Position numbers and translations under genes: made by a program
Part shown: positions 7,844-15,927 of the stretch, one piece after another
Numbering within the stretch: position 1 is the stretch's first letter
Layout of the letters: every line of letters begins with the position of its first letter
Notes under the pieces: generated by a model
The model's input: the letters and a program-made list of their open reading frames with translations, nothing else
What the model was told of the DNA's origin: nothing
Databases searched by the model: none
Source: CAVSLM01 sp963728895
Lineage (GTDB): Bacteria > Pseudomonadota > Gammaproteobacteria > JBBQDK01
Length of the DNA stretch: 64,000 bases
NCBI GenBank assembly: GCA_963728895.1
Contig: CAVSLM010000006.1
Span: 1-64,000, forward strand
Direction of reading: 5' to 3'

Positions 7844-8048
7844 GCGGGAGCCGCGATATTATAAATGGGTGCGCTGGTGGGATTTGGATTCCCGGAGCGG
7901 TTCGGCCATTCTTGCCATCGTCGACAGTGTGAGTGGGCTTCCAGCGGCGTGCAATTGGTCAGTGCGAGGGTTGAGTGGCAGCTGTGCATCAACAAGTGGC
8001 AAGGGCATCGGCAAGCGGTTACCGCAAGGAGGTTTTTGGCAGCAAACA
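7844..8048 (+). promoter_or_regulatory. CRISPR leader region
   Basis: This is 205 bp of non-coding sequence between the last cas gene and the first repeat. It contains an A/T-rich tract at 7856-7866 (ATATTATAAAT) that could serve as a -10 region, and a purine-rich AAGGAGGTTTTTGG just before repeat 1. Placing the leader here is supported by the adjoining adaptation genes and by the degenerate terminal repeat at the opposite end (14817). The exact promoter is not resolved. Confidence 0.65.
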
Positions 8049-9214
8049 GTTCGGAACGCAGCCCTGATGAAGAAGGGATTAAGACCGACATGGTGGTTGA
8101 TCTCCTGTAGGATGGGACTGTTCGGAACGCAGCCCTGATGAAGAAGGGATTAAGACTGGGTTTGAGACTCGAGTGTGAGGATGGCGATGTAGTTCGGAAC
8201 GCAGCCCTGATGAAGAAGGGATTAAGACTTAATCGCTGACCAAACCTTCGCTGGTTACGTTCGGAACGCAGCCCTGATGAAGAAGGGATTAAGACAGTTT
8301 CGTACCGCCCTGACTGTTAAGCTCGCGAATTAGTTCGGAACGCAGCCCTGATGAAGAAGGGATTAAGACATCTGACGTGCTCCTGGCCCTTGACCTGCAC
8401 CAGGTTCGGAACGCAGCCCTGATGAAGAAGGGATTAAGACTCCGAGAGAGCGATCATGTCCCGCTGGCATTATGTTCGGAACGCAGCCCTGATGAAGAAG
8501 GGATTAAGACCACGTGCATCCAGCATTGCTCGACTGAGTCTGTAGTTCGGAACGCAGCCCTGATGAAGAAGGGATTAAGACTCCGAATCAAGCCACCAAT
8601 TCGTTGTCGGCATCGCTGCGTTCGGAACGCAGCCCTGATGAAGAAGGGATTAAGACCGATGCGCTGCGACACGTCCTGGCTGTGATGGGCGTTCGGAACG
8701 CAGCCCTGATGAAGAAGGGATTAAGACAACGATACCTGCGATTCTTCGCAAGGGCGCTCGTGGTTCGGAACGCAGCCCTGATGAAGAAGGGATTAAGACT
8801 CTGTCACACAGCACAGTCCGATGGCGTCGGTTCGGAACGCAGCCCTGATGAAGAAGGGATTAAGACATGCGCTCGCAGTTAGCTACTGGCGGTGCAGGAC
8901 GTTCGGAACGCAGCCCTGATGAAGAAGGGATTAAGACTCCGGCGGTTGCCGTGACATCGGCGTCATAGCCAGGTTCGGAACGCAGCCCTGATGAAGAAGG
9001 GATTAAGACCGCGGGTCTCTAGGCCGTTACCGCGTGCTAGTTCGGAACGCAGCCCTGATGAAGAAGGGATTAAGACCCTGAGCTTGTGCCCTTCTGCTAG
9101 CGCTATCGCTGTTCGGAACGCAGCCCTGATGAAGAAGGGATTAAGACCTAGTGGCTCGGCGCTTGTCTCCGCAGTGTGTTCGGAACGCAGCCCTGATGAA
9201 GAAGGGATTAAGAC
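8049..9214 (+). CRISPR. CRISPR array, leader-proximal segment (17 repeats)
   Basis: There are seventeen copies of a 37-bp repeat that starts GTTCGGAACGCAGCCCTG and ends AAGGGATTAAGAC, with 16 complete spacers of about 30-36 bp. Every copy reads the same. The final eight bases, ATTAAGAC, are the kind of 5' handle found on type III crRNAs, and CCCT/AGGG can form a short stem. Transcription is therefore expected on the plus strand from the leader at 7844. The segment breaks off at 9214 inside a spacer that is interrupted by a transposable element and resumes at 12027. Confidence 0.98.
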
Positions 9215-9221
9215 GGGCAAT

Positions 9222-9230
9222 GCTTTAATC
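9222..9230. repeat. Left copy of 9-bp target-site duplication
   Basis: GCTTTAATC directly abuts the left end of the transposable element. The identical 9-mer abuts the right end at 12018-12026. It lies 7 bp into the interrupted spacer. Confidence 0.85.
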
Positions 9231-9250
9231 TCGTGAGTACCGCCTTCTCC

Positions 9251-10651
9251 CTACGCTGCGAGGCGGAACATCTGCATTCTATCGGGATCTTGTCGCTCGG
9301 TGATGAATTTTGCCAAGAAATTGGTTGCGGCGGAATTCAAGAGAAATTCCGGCAGCGTGTTGCGTAGCGCATTGGCGACGACGAGCTCTGACGGCGGTAT
9401 GCCGGGTCGGATGGTTCGCAGCCACGAGCCGAAGCTGTTCCAGACGAGCTCGGGGAAGACCACCGCCAGATACTGAAGCAATCCCTGGGCGACGACGCCG
9501 GCCTGCATGAAGACGTGATAGGCGTGGATCTTGCGCTTGACGTCTTCACGATATTTCAGCGACTCGCGGTGCAGGTGTTGGTTACCATTGCGGCGCTTGA
9601 GCGGTTTCATGTCTTTCATCCAGAAGTGGTAGGCGAAGGAACCGATCAGTCGCACGGCCTGCTTGAAGCTGAGCTCGATTTTGAAGCGCAGCCCATACAG
9701 ACGGATGATTTCGATGCCGCTCAAGGACAGATCGGTGCACATCAGCAGGCAGGCGCCTCGGGAGGGATGGCGGACGGCGACGAAGCGCACGAGCTGGCCG
9801 GCCGGCCGCCACAGCAGATCGCAGACCCGATACTGAATCGTGACGTTGCGCTCGCCGTAGACGGGGCTTGGTACCGATTCGAAGGCGTGGGAGTCGTTCA
9901 GCAGTGATTTGAGCTTGACCTTGCGGCCGTAGATTCGGGGTCGGCCGCGCTTGTTCGGTCCGTGGTGACGATAGGGCATGAAGGCGACGGCGTTGGATCG
10001 CACCCGGGTGATCAAGTGGTTGCTCTGCGCGAGCAAGCCGCGGACGATCTTACCGGCGGCGTAGTAGGCATCGGCGATGAAGTAGTACGGCTGTGTGATC
10101 GCCACGGTCCCAAGCAGCATGAGCATCTTGTCGAGCAAGGTGCGCCGATCGCGATTGGACCAGAGGAGGCCTTCGTGGATGCGTACGGCCAGCGGGACGG
10201 CGAAGACGCTTTGGGCGGCCCGAACCAGCAGGCTCACGGCCTGAAGGGAGTGCCCCATGATGTATTCGGGTTTGGTGTTGGCGTCGGACTGCTGATGCAG
10301 CCGCTTCACGGCGGGCATTTTCTTGCCGCGCTTGGGGACCTTCAGCCCGTCGCCGACGAGGACGCGGCGACCATTGACGAGGAGCGACGCGGGGAACAGC
10401 CGCAGGGCGGCCTGCGTCCACAACGCCGTGAGACGATCGAGCTTGACGGCGCTGCTGTGGAAGAGGTCGAGGAGGTTATCGTAGAAGTGGGACTTGAGCG
10501 CGAGCGCGCGCACGATGCTGGTCACGCCGAGCAGCTCCGTGCGCACGGTGAAGCCGGCGACGGCGGTGGCGAACCACAGCAGCGTCTGCTGGCGAGAAAA
10601 CGCCGGTCGCAGCAAGACAATCGCATTCCACCAGTGCCCCCATAGCGGCAT
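9251..10651 (-). CDS. IS4-like DDE transposase
   Basis: A 466-residue transposase. Candidate catalytic acidic residues lie in VLVGDGLKVPKRGKK, FIADAYYAAGK and YGLRFKIELSFKQ. The last resembles the Y-x2-R-x3-E part of the IS4-family YREK signature, without the final lysine in register. I start it at the ATG 10651, which has a strong GGAGG seven bases upstream, rather than at an open extension to 10699. The C-terminus ends 20 bp from the left inverted repeat. It should catalyse cut-and-paste movement of the whole 2.79-kb unit. Family placement at subgroup level is uncertain. Confidence 0.85.
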   Translation of the reverse strand: MPLWGHWWNAIVLLRPAFSRQQTLLWFATAVAGFTVRTELLGVTSIVRALALKSHFYDNLLDLFHSSAVKLDRLTALWTQAALRLFPASLLVNGRRVLVGDGLKVPKRGKKMPAVKRLHQQSDANTKPEYIMGHSLQAVSLLVRAAQSVFAVPLAVRIHEGLLWSNRDRRTLLDKMLMLLGTVAITQPYYFIADAYYAAGKIVRGLLAQSNHLITRVRSNAVAFMPYRHHGPNKRGRPRIYGRKVKLKSLLNDSHAFESVPSPVYGERNVTIQYRVCDLLWRPAGQLVRFVAVRHPSRGACLLMCTDLSLSGIEIIRLYGLRFKIELSFKQAVRLIGSFAYHFWMKDMKPLKRRNGNQHLHRESLKYREDVKRKIHAYHVFMQAGVVAQGLLQYLAVVFPELVWNSFGSWLRTIRPGIPPSELVVANALRNTLPEFLLNSAATNFLAKFITERQDPDRMQMFRLAA

Positions 10652-10781
10652 CGGTTCACCTCCGGTGAGTGGTTGATCGTGGTGTGGAATCGGGCGCACA
10701 ACCGCTGCAGTGGGCGCATCGAATCCGGGGTAGGGGCGGCGGCGGAGCTGACACCGGCGAGCCGCGCGCGTGGGGTCCTGC

Positions 10782-11474
10782 TCATCGAGGAGGGGCGTCG
10801 GGCTCAGCAGGCTCGTGGACTTCCACGGCCATCATGGCGGCGAGCACCGCGAGTCGCTCGGCGGGCGGCATGGCCTCATAGCGGCGGGCCCAGCGCGCCG
10901 CCTTGCGCTTGATGCATTGCCTGTCAGTGAAGTTCTTGCCCGCATAGCGCGCCCAATGCAGGCGATCGGCGCTGAAGTTGAACCACAGCTTCTCTGTGAC
11001 GACGCCCGCCTGGTTCATCACCTGAAGCTCGAGGCTGCGCCAGCCCGCAAGCCGTTCCTCGTAAAGCGCCGAGGGGTAGCCGGAGAGGATCACCTGACAG
11101 GGGAGGCGCTTGAGCAGCTCGAGCAATGCCACGTGGTCCTGCTCCTCGTAGTCGAAGCGGTACCGACGCGCGGAGCTGCGGGTGTGCTTCAGATACGGCG
11201 GGTCGCAGTAGATCAGCTCCCGACCCCGATACGCATACTCGGCCAACAACCGGTGCGCGCAGCCGTGCACCAACTCCACCGGATAGGGGCAGTGGAACTT
11301 CGTGAGCGCGCGCCGATTGAGGTCGATGCCGATGTTGCGCAGCGCCGGCGGCTTGCGCTTCATGATCGCCCCGCCCCCGAGGTGACTCTCGATGTAAGTG
11401 TCGTGTGGGGGCATCAGAGCGATAATCGCCTGGCACAAGCCCGAGGTCGCCTTCGAGCCGAAGTAGCTGCCCAT
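10782..11474 (-). CDS. D12-class adenine-specific DNA methyltransferase (passenger gene)
   Basis: A 230-residue protein with MGSYFGSKATSGLCQAIIALMPPHDTYIESHLGGGAIMKRKP as SAM-binding motif I (SHLGGGA replacing the commoner PFGGGA), and YCDPPYLKHTR, the DPPY catalytic motif of N6-adenine methylases. Length and order fit Dam-like D12 enzymes of phages and mobile elements. No restriction endonuclease gene accompanies it, so it is an orphan methylase. It lies inside the transposable element, upstream of the transposase on the same strand. Possible roles are self-protection from restriction or control of transposition by methylation of its own ends. Both are inference. Confidence 0.88.
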   Translation of the reverse strand: MGSYFGSKATSGLCQAIIALMPPHDTYIESHLGGGAIMKRKPPALRNIGIDLNRRALTKFHCPYPVELVHGCAHRLLAEYAYRGRELIYCDPPYLKHTRSSARRYRFDYEEQDHVALLELLKRLPCQVILSGYPSALYEERLAGWRSLELQVMNQAGVVTEKLWFNFSADRLHWARYAGKNFTDRQCIKRKAARWARRYEAMPPAERLAVLAAMMAVEVHEPAEPDAPPR

Positions 11475-11504
11475 CGCTGCCGGTCCATGTCTGTTGCGAC
11501 CGGC

Positions 11505-11533
11505 AGCCTAAACTCATCTACCTATGTTGTCAA
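11505..11533 (-). promoter_or_regulatory. Probable sigma70 promoter for the methyltransferase gene
   Basis: Read on the minus strand, TTGACA (11533-11528) is separated by 17 bp from TAGGCT (11510-11505). Transcription would start about 20 bp before the methylase ATG at 11474. The -35 is perfect and the -10 moderate. Confidence 0.5.
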
Positions 11534-11609
11534 ACGCCTTCGACGACTTGGCAGCGCAGCGCCTTGCGCGCCCGCTCCTGATGATTGAAACGTTGCGCAG
11601 TGCTAAGCT

Positions 11610-11993
11610 GTGGTTGTGGGCAAACGGCGCGAGAAACACCCCTTTGAGGATAACCCCTTCGTCGAGGGGCTACTCGAGTGGATGGGCTCGCCCGAGGGCC
11701 AGCGCTCCATAGAAGTCGGCGACGCCCTCTGGGAGATCATCGACGACGTGCAGCTCGATGCCGGACGACGCTTGTTTCTCTGGCCCGAGGGACAACGCCT
11801 GAGCTTCGATCAGTCCATCGAACGGATACAGAAGCAAAATCCGGACTTCCCTCGCGAGCGCATCGCGAGCTTCCTGATCTCCTGGGTCGGAAACCACGCG
11901 CCGGAGGACTATTCCCAGGCGCAGCTAGACGAGCTCGACCGCCTCACCGAGGAGTGGCTCGATGAGCTCGAGCGTCAGCACATGGCTAAATAA
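11610..11993 (+). CDS. Hypothetical protein carried by the transposable element
   Basis: About 127 residues from a GTG at 11610 (a second GTG at 11616 is also possible). The sequence is acidic and mostly helical: HPFEDNPFVEGLLEWMGSPEGQRS, ALWEIIDDVQL, SFDQSIERIQKQNPDFPRERIASFL, and a charged helix LDELDRLTEEWLDELERQ at the end. No recognised motif. It is divergent from the methylase, and its stop lies about 25 bp from the right end of the element. Because it reads toward the distal CRISPR segment, its promoter could also transcribe those repeats. Confidence 0.6.
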   Translation: MVVGKRREKHPFEDNPFVEGLLEWMGSPEGQRSIEVGDALWEIIDDVQLDAGRRLFLWPEGQRLSFDQSIERIQKQNPDFPRERIASFLISWVGNHAPEDYSQAQLDELDRLTEEWLDELERQHMAK

Positions 11994-12017
11994 CAGCCGA
12001 AAACTCGGGACTCTCGA

Positions 12018-12026
12018 GCTTTAATC
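12018..12026. repeat. Right copy of 9-bp target-site duplication
   Basis: GCTTTAATC identical to 9222-9230. The following 16 bp (12027-12042) are the rest of the interrupted spacer. Joining 9215-9230 to 12027-12042 gives 32 bp, a normal spacer length for this array. Confidence 0.85.
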
Positions 12027-12042
12027 AATAACCACAAAATTA

Positions 12043-14834
12043 GTTCGGAACGCAGCCCTGATGAAGAAGGGATTAAGACACTGCCCTTTTCGCAGTTAAA
12101 TTGGTAATAATGGTTCGGAACGCAGCCCTGATGAAGAAGGGATTAAGACACCAAGCCCTTCCTGGTTGCCGTAATAGCCCCGTTCGGAACGCAGCCCTGA
12201 TGAAGAAGGGATTAAGACGTATCTGCTTGCTGTTTCGCGAGCGCTGCTGTGTTCGGAACGCAGCCCTGATGAAGAAGGGATTAAGACCGCTGTAGATTGC
12301 AGCCTTTGCGGCGGCAGAGTGTTCGGAACGCAGCCCTGATGAAGAAGGGATTAAGACCGAACGAGTCAGTGAACTTCCTCGCTTCCTTGAGTTCGGAACG
12401 CAGCCCTGATGAAGAAGGGATTAAGACCGAATCCATCGAACGACGCATAGACGCCGTCCGTTCGGAACGCAGCCCTGATGAAGAAGGGATTAAGACATGT
12501 AGTGCTTCGTCTCTGCGACGATGACACTGTTCGGAACGCAGCCCTGATGAAGAAGGGATTAAGACTGAGCGCTACGGCAGGAGTCTATTACCGACGTTCG
12601 GAACGCAGCCCTGATGAAGAAGGGATTAAGACGGTGCTAGTGGTGCGCCAGTTTTCGAACAGTGTTCGGAACGCAGCCCTGATGAAGAAGGGATTAAGAC
12701 CTCTCGGGCAGCAGGGTTAGGAAGTCGCAAAGTTCGGAACGCAGCCCTGATGAAGAAGGGATTAAGACCGCTCGGCACGTAAGATTACATCGGTTAACTG
12801 TTCGGAACGCAGCCCTGATGAAGAAGGGATTAAGACCGTGAACTGTCGAGAATGGTTTGCTTTGTGCGGGTTCGGAACGCAGCCCTGATGAAGAAGGGAT
12901 TAAGACACTTGCCGACGTAGAAGTTATTCGCCGAGATGGTTCGGAACGCAGCCCTGATGAAGAAGGGATTAAGACGCAGCTGCCACCACCCGGGCACAAT
13001 CTGCACCTGGTTCGGAACGCAGCCCTGATGAAGAAGGGATTAAGACTAATGCTGTTCGGCGAATGCCCGGCTTGTGAGGTTCGGAACGCAGCCCTGATGA
13101 AGAAGGGATTAAGACGCAATTTGCCGCGCCCACGCGTGCATGGCGAGACGGTTCGGAACGCAGCCCTGATGAAGAAGGGATTAAGACGTTAAGCGCCTTA
13201 AATATCTCGCCTTTACGTTTGGTTCGGAACGCAGCCCTGATGAAGAAGGGATTAAGACCGGGGCAAGTTCGCGGAAGATTGCAAGACCGGAGTTCGGAAC
13301 GCAGCCCTGATGAAGAAGGGATTAAGACAGTGCACCTTCGCGATACTTGCCGGTGAGGTCGGTTCGGAACGCAGCCCTGATGAAGAAGGGATTAAGACCG
13401 GCGAACCGGATCATGTTCGCGATGGTTTGCGGTTCGGAACGCAGCCCTGATGAAGAAGGGATTAAGACCTGAACACCGCTGCACTGAGCGCGGCTGTGGT
13501 TCGGAACGCAGCCCTGATGAAGAAGGGATTAAGACTAGTCGGTTTCTCTGACGTACGTCAGGCCGCGTTCGGAACGCAGCCCTGATGAAGAAGGGATTAA
13601 GACATCCAGTGGCTACCGAGATAAAGTTTGATCCGTTCGGAACGCAGCCCTGATGAAGAAGGGATTAAGACCTTGCGACAGGATGCAGCCAGCGCCTCCA
13701 GCTGTTCGGAACGCAGCCCTGATGAAGAAGGGATTAAGACCCCGATCGGATCCGCCACCACCAGATGCAGTTGTTCGGAACGCAGCCCTGATGAAGAAGG
13801 GATTAAGACAAAGTGGAACAGTAGACACTCTAAGTTGCTTACTGGTGTTCGGAACGCAGCCCTGATGAAGAAGGGATTAAGACACTCGGCTCAGTTCATT
13901 TAGTTTTTCAACTGGGTTCGGAACGCAGCCCTGATGAAGAAGGGATTAAGACTAGCGGCTCAATGACTACGTGTACCGCGAAGGGACGTTCGGAACGCAG
14001 CCCTGATGAAGAAGGGATTAAGACGGGTTGGCAGCCGGTTTTAGCAACAGATTTGGTTCGGAACGCAGCCCTGATGAAGAAGGGATTAAGACCGCTGGGT
14101 GCACACGATTGAGCGCTGCAGCCTGTTCGGAACGCAGCCCTGATGAAGAAGGGATTAAGACCAAGTCCCTTGAACACGGCAGAGATCTGCGAGTTCGGAA
14201 CGCAGCCCTGATGAAGAAGGGATTAAGACCCAACTCGATAAGCGAGTCGCGCAGGTCCGCGCTGTTCGGAACGCAGCCCTGATGAAGAAGGGATTAAGAC
14301 CGATAATTGGCGCTTCGTGTACCCTGCGGCTGTTCGGAACGCAGCCCTGATGAAGAAGGGATTAAGACCCGGGCGCTTCGCGGACCGCCGCAACGATCTT
14401 CGTTCGGAACGCAGCCCTGATGAAGAAGGGATTAAGACTGGGCGGAAATAGAATTTGGAGCTAATTGCCCAAGTTCGGAACGCAGCCCTGATGAAGAAGG
14501 GATTAAGACCGCCGCATTCTGTTTAATGAGTTCGGCATGTAGTTCGGAACGCAGCCCTGATGAAGAAGGGATTAAGACGTCTTGCGTGATGAACCAGAGT
14601 TTCGCGGTCGGTTCGGAACGCAGCCCTGATGAAGAAGGGATTAAGACGCCGGTTACTTGCTTCGTGAACCACGCATGGGTTCGGAACGCAGCCCTGATGA
14701 AGAAGGGATTAAGACCTACGCGTGCCGATCAATGCGCCGGTTTGAAGCGGTTCGGAACGCAGCCCTGATGAAGAAGGGATTAAGACTTCTCTGCGACGGG
14801 CCTCTTCCATCTATAAGTTCGGAACGCAGCCCTG
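12043..14834 (+). CRISPR. CRISPR array, distal segment (40 repeats plus truncated last repeat)
   Basis: Forty full copies of the same 37-bp repeat run from 12043 to 14786 with a period of about 69 bp. Then comes a final spacer (14787-14816) and the first 18 bp of a 58th repeat (14817-14834), which is cut off and fused to GGAGCG repeat DNA. All full copies read identical to those in the leader-proximal segment, so this is one array of 57 repeats and 57 spacers, counting the split one. It is separated from its leader by the 2.79-kb element. Degeneration at this end marks it as the oldest, leader-distal end. Confidence 0.98.
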
Positions 14835-15346
14835 GGAGCGCCGTTTTCGGCGGCGCCATGCGGAACAGTTCCACATCGAGGATCGAGCAAGCCCCTGTAG
14901 GAGCGTCGCTCGCGGCGGGGCGATGGCGGCCCGCAGGGCCGCGCTGCGCGATGCCCTGTGCGAAGCTTGAAGCCGGCGGCGCTGCGCGCCGCAATATCGC
15001 GGTGCAAAGCCCCCCTCCCACAGGTGGTGCGCCGCGCGCGGCAGGTCGAATGAACACCGGTGGGAGCGCCGTTTTCGGCGGCGCCATTCGGAACAGTTCC
15101 ACATCGAGGATCGAGCAAGCCCCTGTAGGAGCGTCGCTCCCGGCGGCGCGATGGCGGCCCGCAGGGCCGCGCCGCCGCGATGCCTGTACGAAGCTCGAAG
15201 CCGGCGGCACTGCGCGCCGCAATATCGCGGTGCAAAGCCCCGCTCCTACGGGCGGTGCGCCGAGCGCGGCAGGTCGAATGAACACCGGTGGGAGCGCCGT
15301 TTTCGGCGGCGCCATTCGGAACAGTTCCGCATCGAGCGGTGCTGCA
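14833..15346. repeat. 228-bp GC-rich tandem repeat (about 2.2 copies)
   Basis: Copies start at 14833, 15061 and 15289 with TGGGAGCGCCGTTTTCGGCG. Each holds GTAGGAGCGTCGCTC, a GGCCCGCAGGGCC palindrome and GCTGCGCGCCGCAATATCGC. Fragments of the same family occur at 19748-19790, 23043-23115, 23261-23330 and 57062-57225. The block joins the truncated last CRISPR repeat directly. It carries no gene, and the long open frames on both strands reflect GC content. The 15347-15398 stretch is unremarkable. Confidence 0.85.
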
Positions 15347-15398
15347 TTCAGGCCAGCGGGAGCAACCTACACCCGCAGGCGATCATGGTCCTCCGTGC

Positions 15399-15647
15399 TC
15401 ACTCCCACTCGTCGCGGATCCGATTCACCCAGCCGGTGACATTCTTGCTCCAGAAGGCCTTCCCGCTGCCACGCGATTCCTGGATGCGTATCCCCGCCTG
15501 TTGCTTCAGCGCGGTGACGGGCACGACAGCGGCGTAGGGCTCGCCGCGCCGGGTGATCAGCGTTGGTTTGCCGCGATGGGCTCGCTCCAAAATCATGGGA
15601 AGGCGCTTGCGTGCCTCTTCCGAACCTTCCTTCGGGATGCGGGGCAT
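15399..15647 (-). CDS. Phd/YefM family antitoxin (orphan)
   Basis: An 82-residue protein. RLPMILERAHRGKPTLITRRGEPYAAVVPVTAL is the Phd/YefM DNA-binding fold (residues 15-48), and the C-terminal tail is the usual partner-binding segment. Such proteins repress their own operon and block a RelE, Doc or PIN toxin. No toxin is found downstream, where the 228-bp repeats begin, nor upstream, so it appears orphaned. A perfect inverted repeat lies 33 bp before the start codon and is the likely operator. Confidence 0.8.
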   Translation of the reverse strand: MPRIPKEGSEEARKRLPMILERAHRGKPTLITRRGEPYAAVVPVTALKQQAGIRIQESRGSGKAFWSKNVTGWVNRIRDEWE

Positions 15648-15680
15648 GAATGATCTGCGGCGATAAAGTCGCGATACAGA

Positions 15681-15697
15681 CTGTACGGTTCGTACAG
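15681..15697. promoter_or_regulatory. Palindromic operator upstream of the Phd-like gene
   Basis: CTGTACG GTT CGTACAG is a perfect 7-bp inverted repeat with a 3-bp centre, at the position expected for autorepression by a Phd/YefM protein. The remaining 15698-15884 interval shows no gene. Confidence 0.5.
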
Positions 15698-15884
15698 GAT
15701 GAGATCAAGCATGCGGCCACTTCACCGCCTTTCTGCCACCTCGCCGACTGAGCATCGCGCCTCGCTTCCGTTATGCAGCGACTGTTTGCGTTCCACGCCC
15801 CAAGCCGCCCGGGCGCAGGGATATCGCCTGCGCGTGCTGGTGGGCTTGCGCTCCGTGCAATGATGGGATGACGTGCGATGCGGT

Positions 15885-15893
15885 TGGTATACT
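15885..15893 (+). promoter_or_regulatory. Extended -10 promoter for the GH17 gene
   Basis: TGGTATACT fits an extended -10 (TG-n-TATACT). It places transcription start near 15900, which argues for translation from the ATG at 15928 and not from 15868. No good -35 is seen. Confidence 0.45.
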
Positions 15894-15927
15894 GTCGGCC
15901 GGATCGACGGGGGCGCGCGAGAATCCG

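Larger units (their letters stand above)
9231..12017. mobile_element. 2787-bp transposable element with passenger genes, inserted in a CRISPR spacer
   Basis: The left end (TCGTGAGTACCGCCTTCTCC) and the reverse complement of the right end (TCGAGAGTCCCGAGTTTTCG) match at 14 of 20 positions, giving imperfect terminal inverted repeats. Both ends are bordered by the 9-bp duplication GCTTTAATC. The unit holds a minus-strand DDE transposase, a minus-strand adenine methyltransferase and a plus-strand unknown gene. The coding sequences start within about 20 bp of each end, so the element is compact. A 9-bp duplication is usual for IS10/IS50-type members of the IS4 family. Carrying unrelated genes makes it a transporter-IS-like element. 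It has no similarity to the flanking array. Confidence 0.85.

Noticed and set aside
8377..14768. Many open frames on both strands through the CRISPR segments (repeated MKKGLR, SERSPDEEGIKT or LNPFFIRAAFRT motifs)
   Set aside because: They are translations of the 37-bp repeat in different frames and encode nothing.
12043..14834. A second, independent CRISPR array
   Set aside because: Identical repeats, a 9-bp target duplication and a restorable spacer show it is the distal part of the first array.
14716..15439. Frames of 199-260 residues over the 228-bp repeats
   Set aside because: Composition follows the repeat; internal duplication equals the DNA period.
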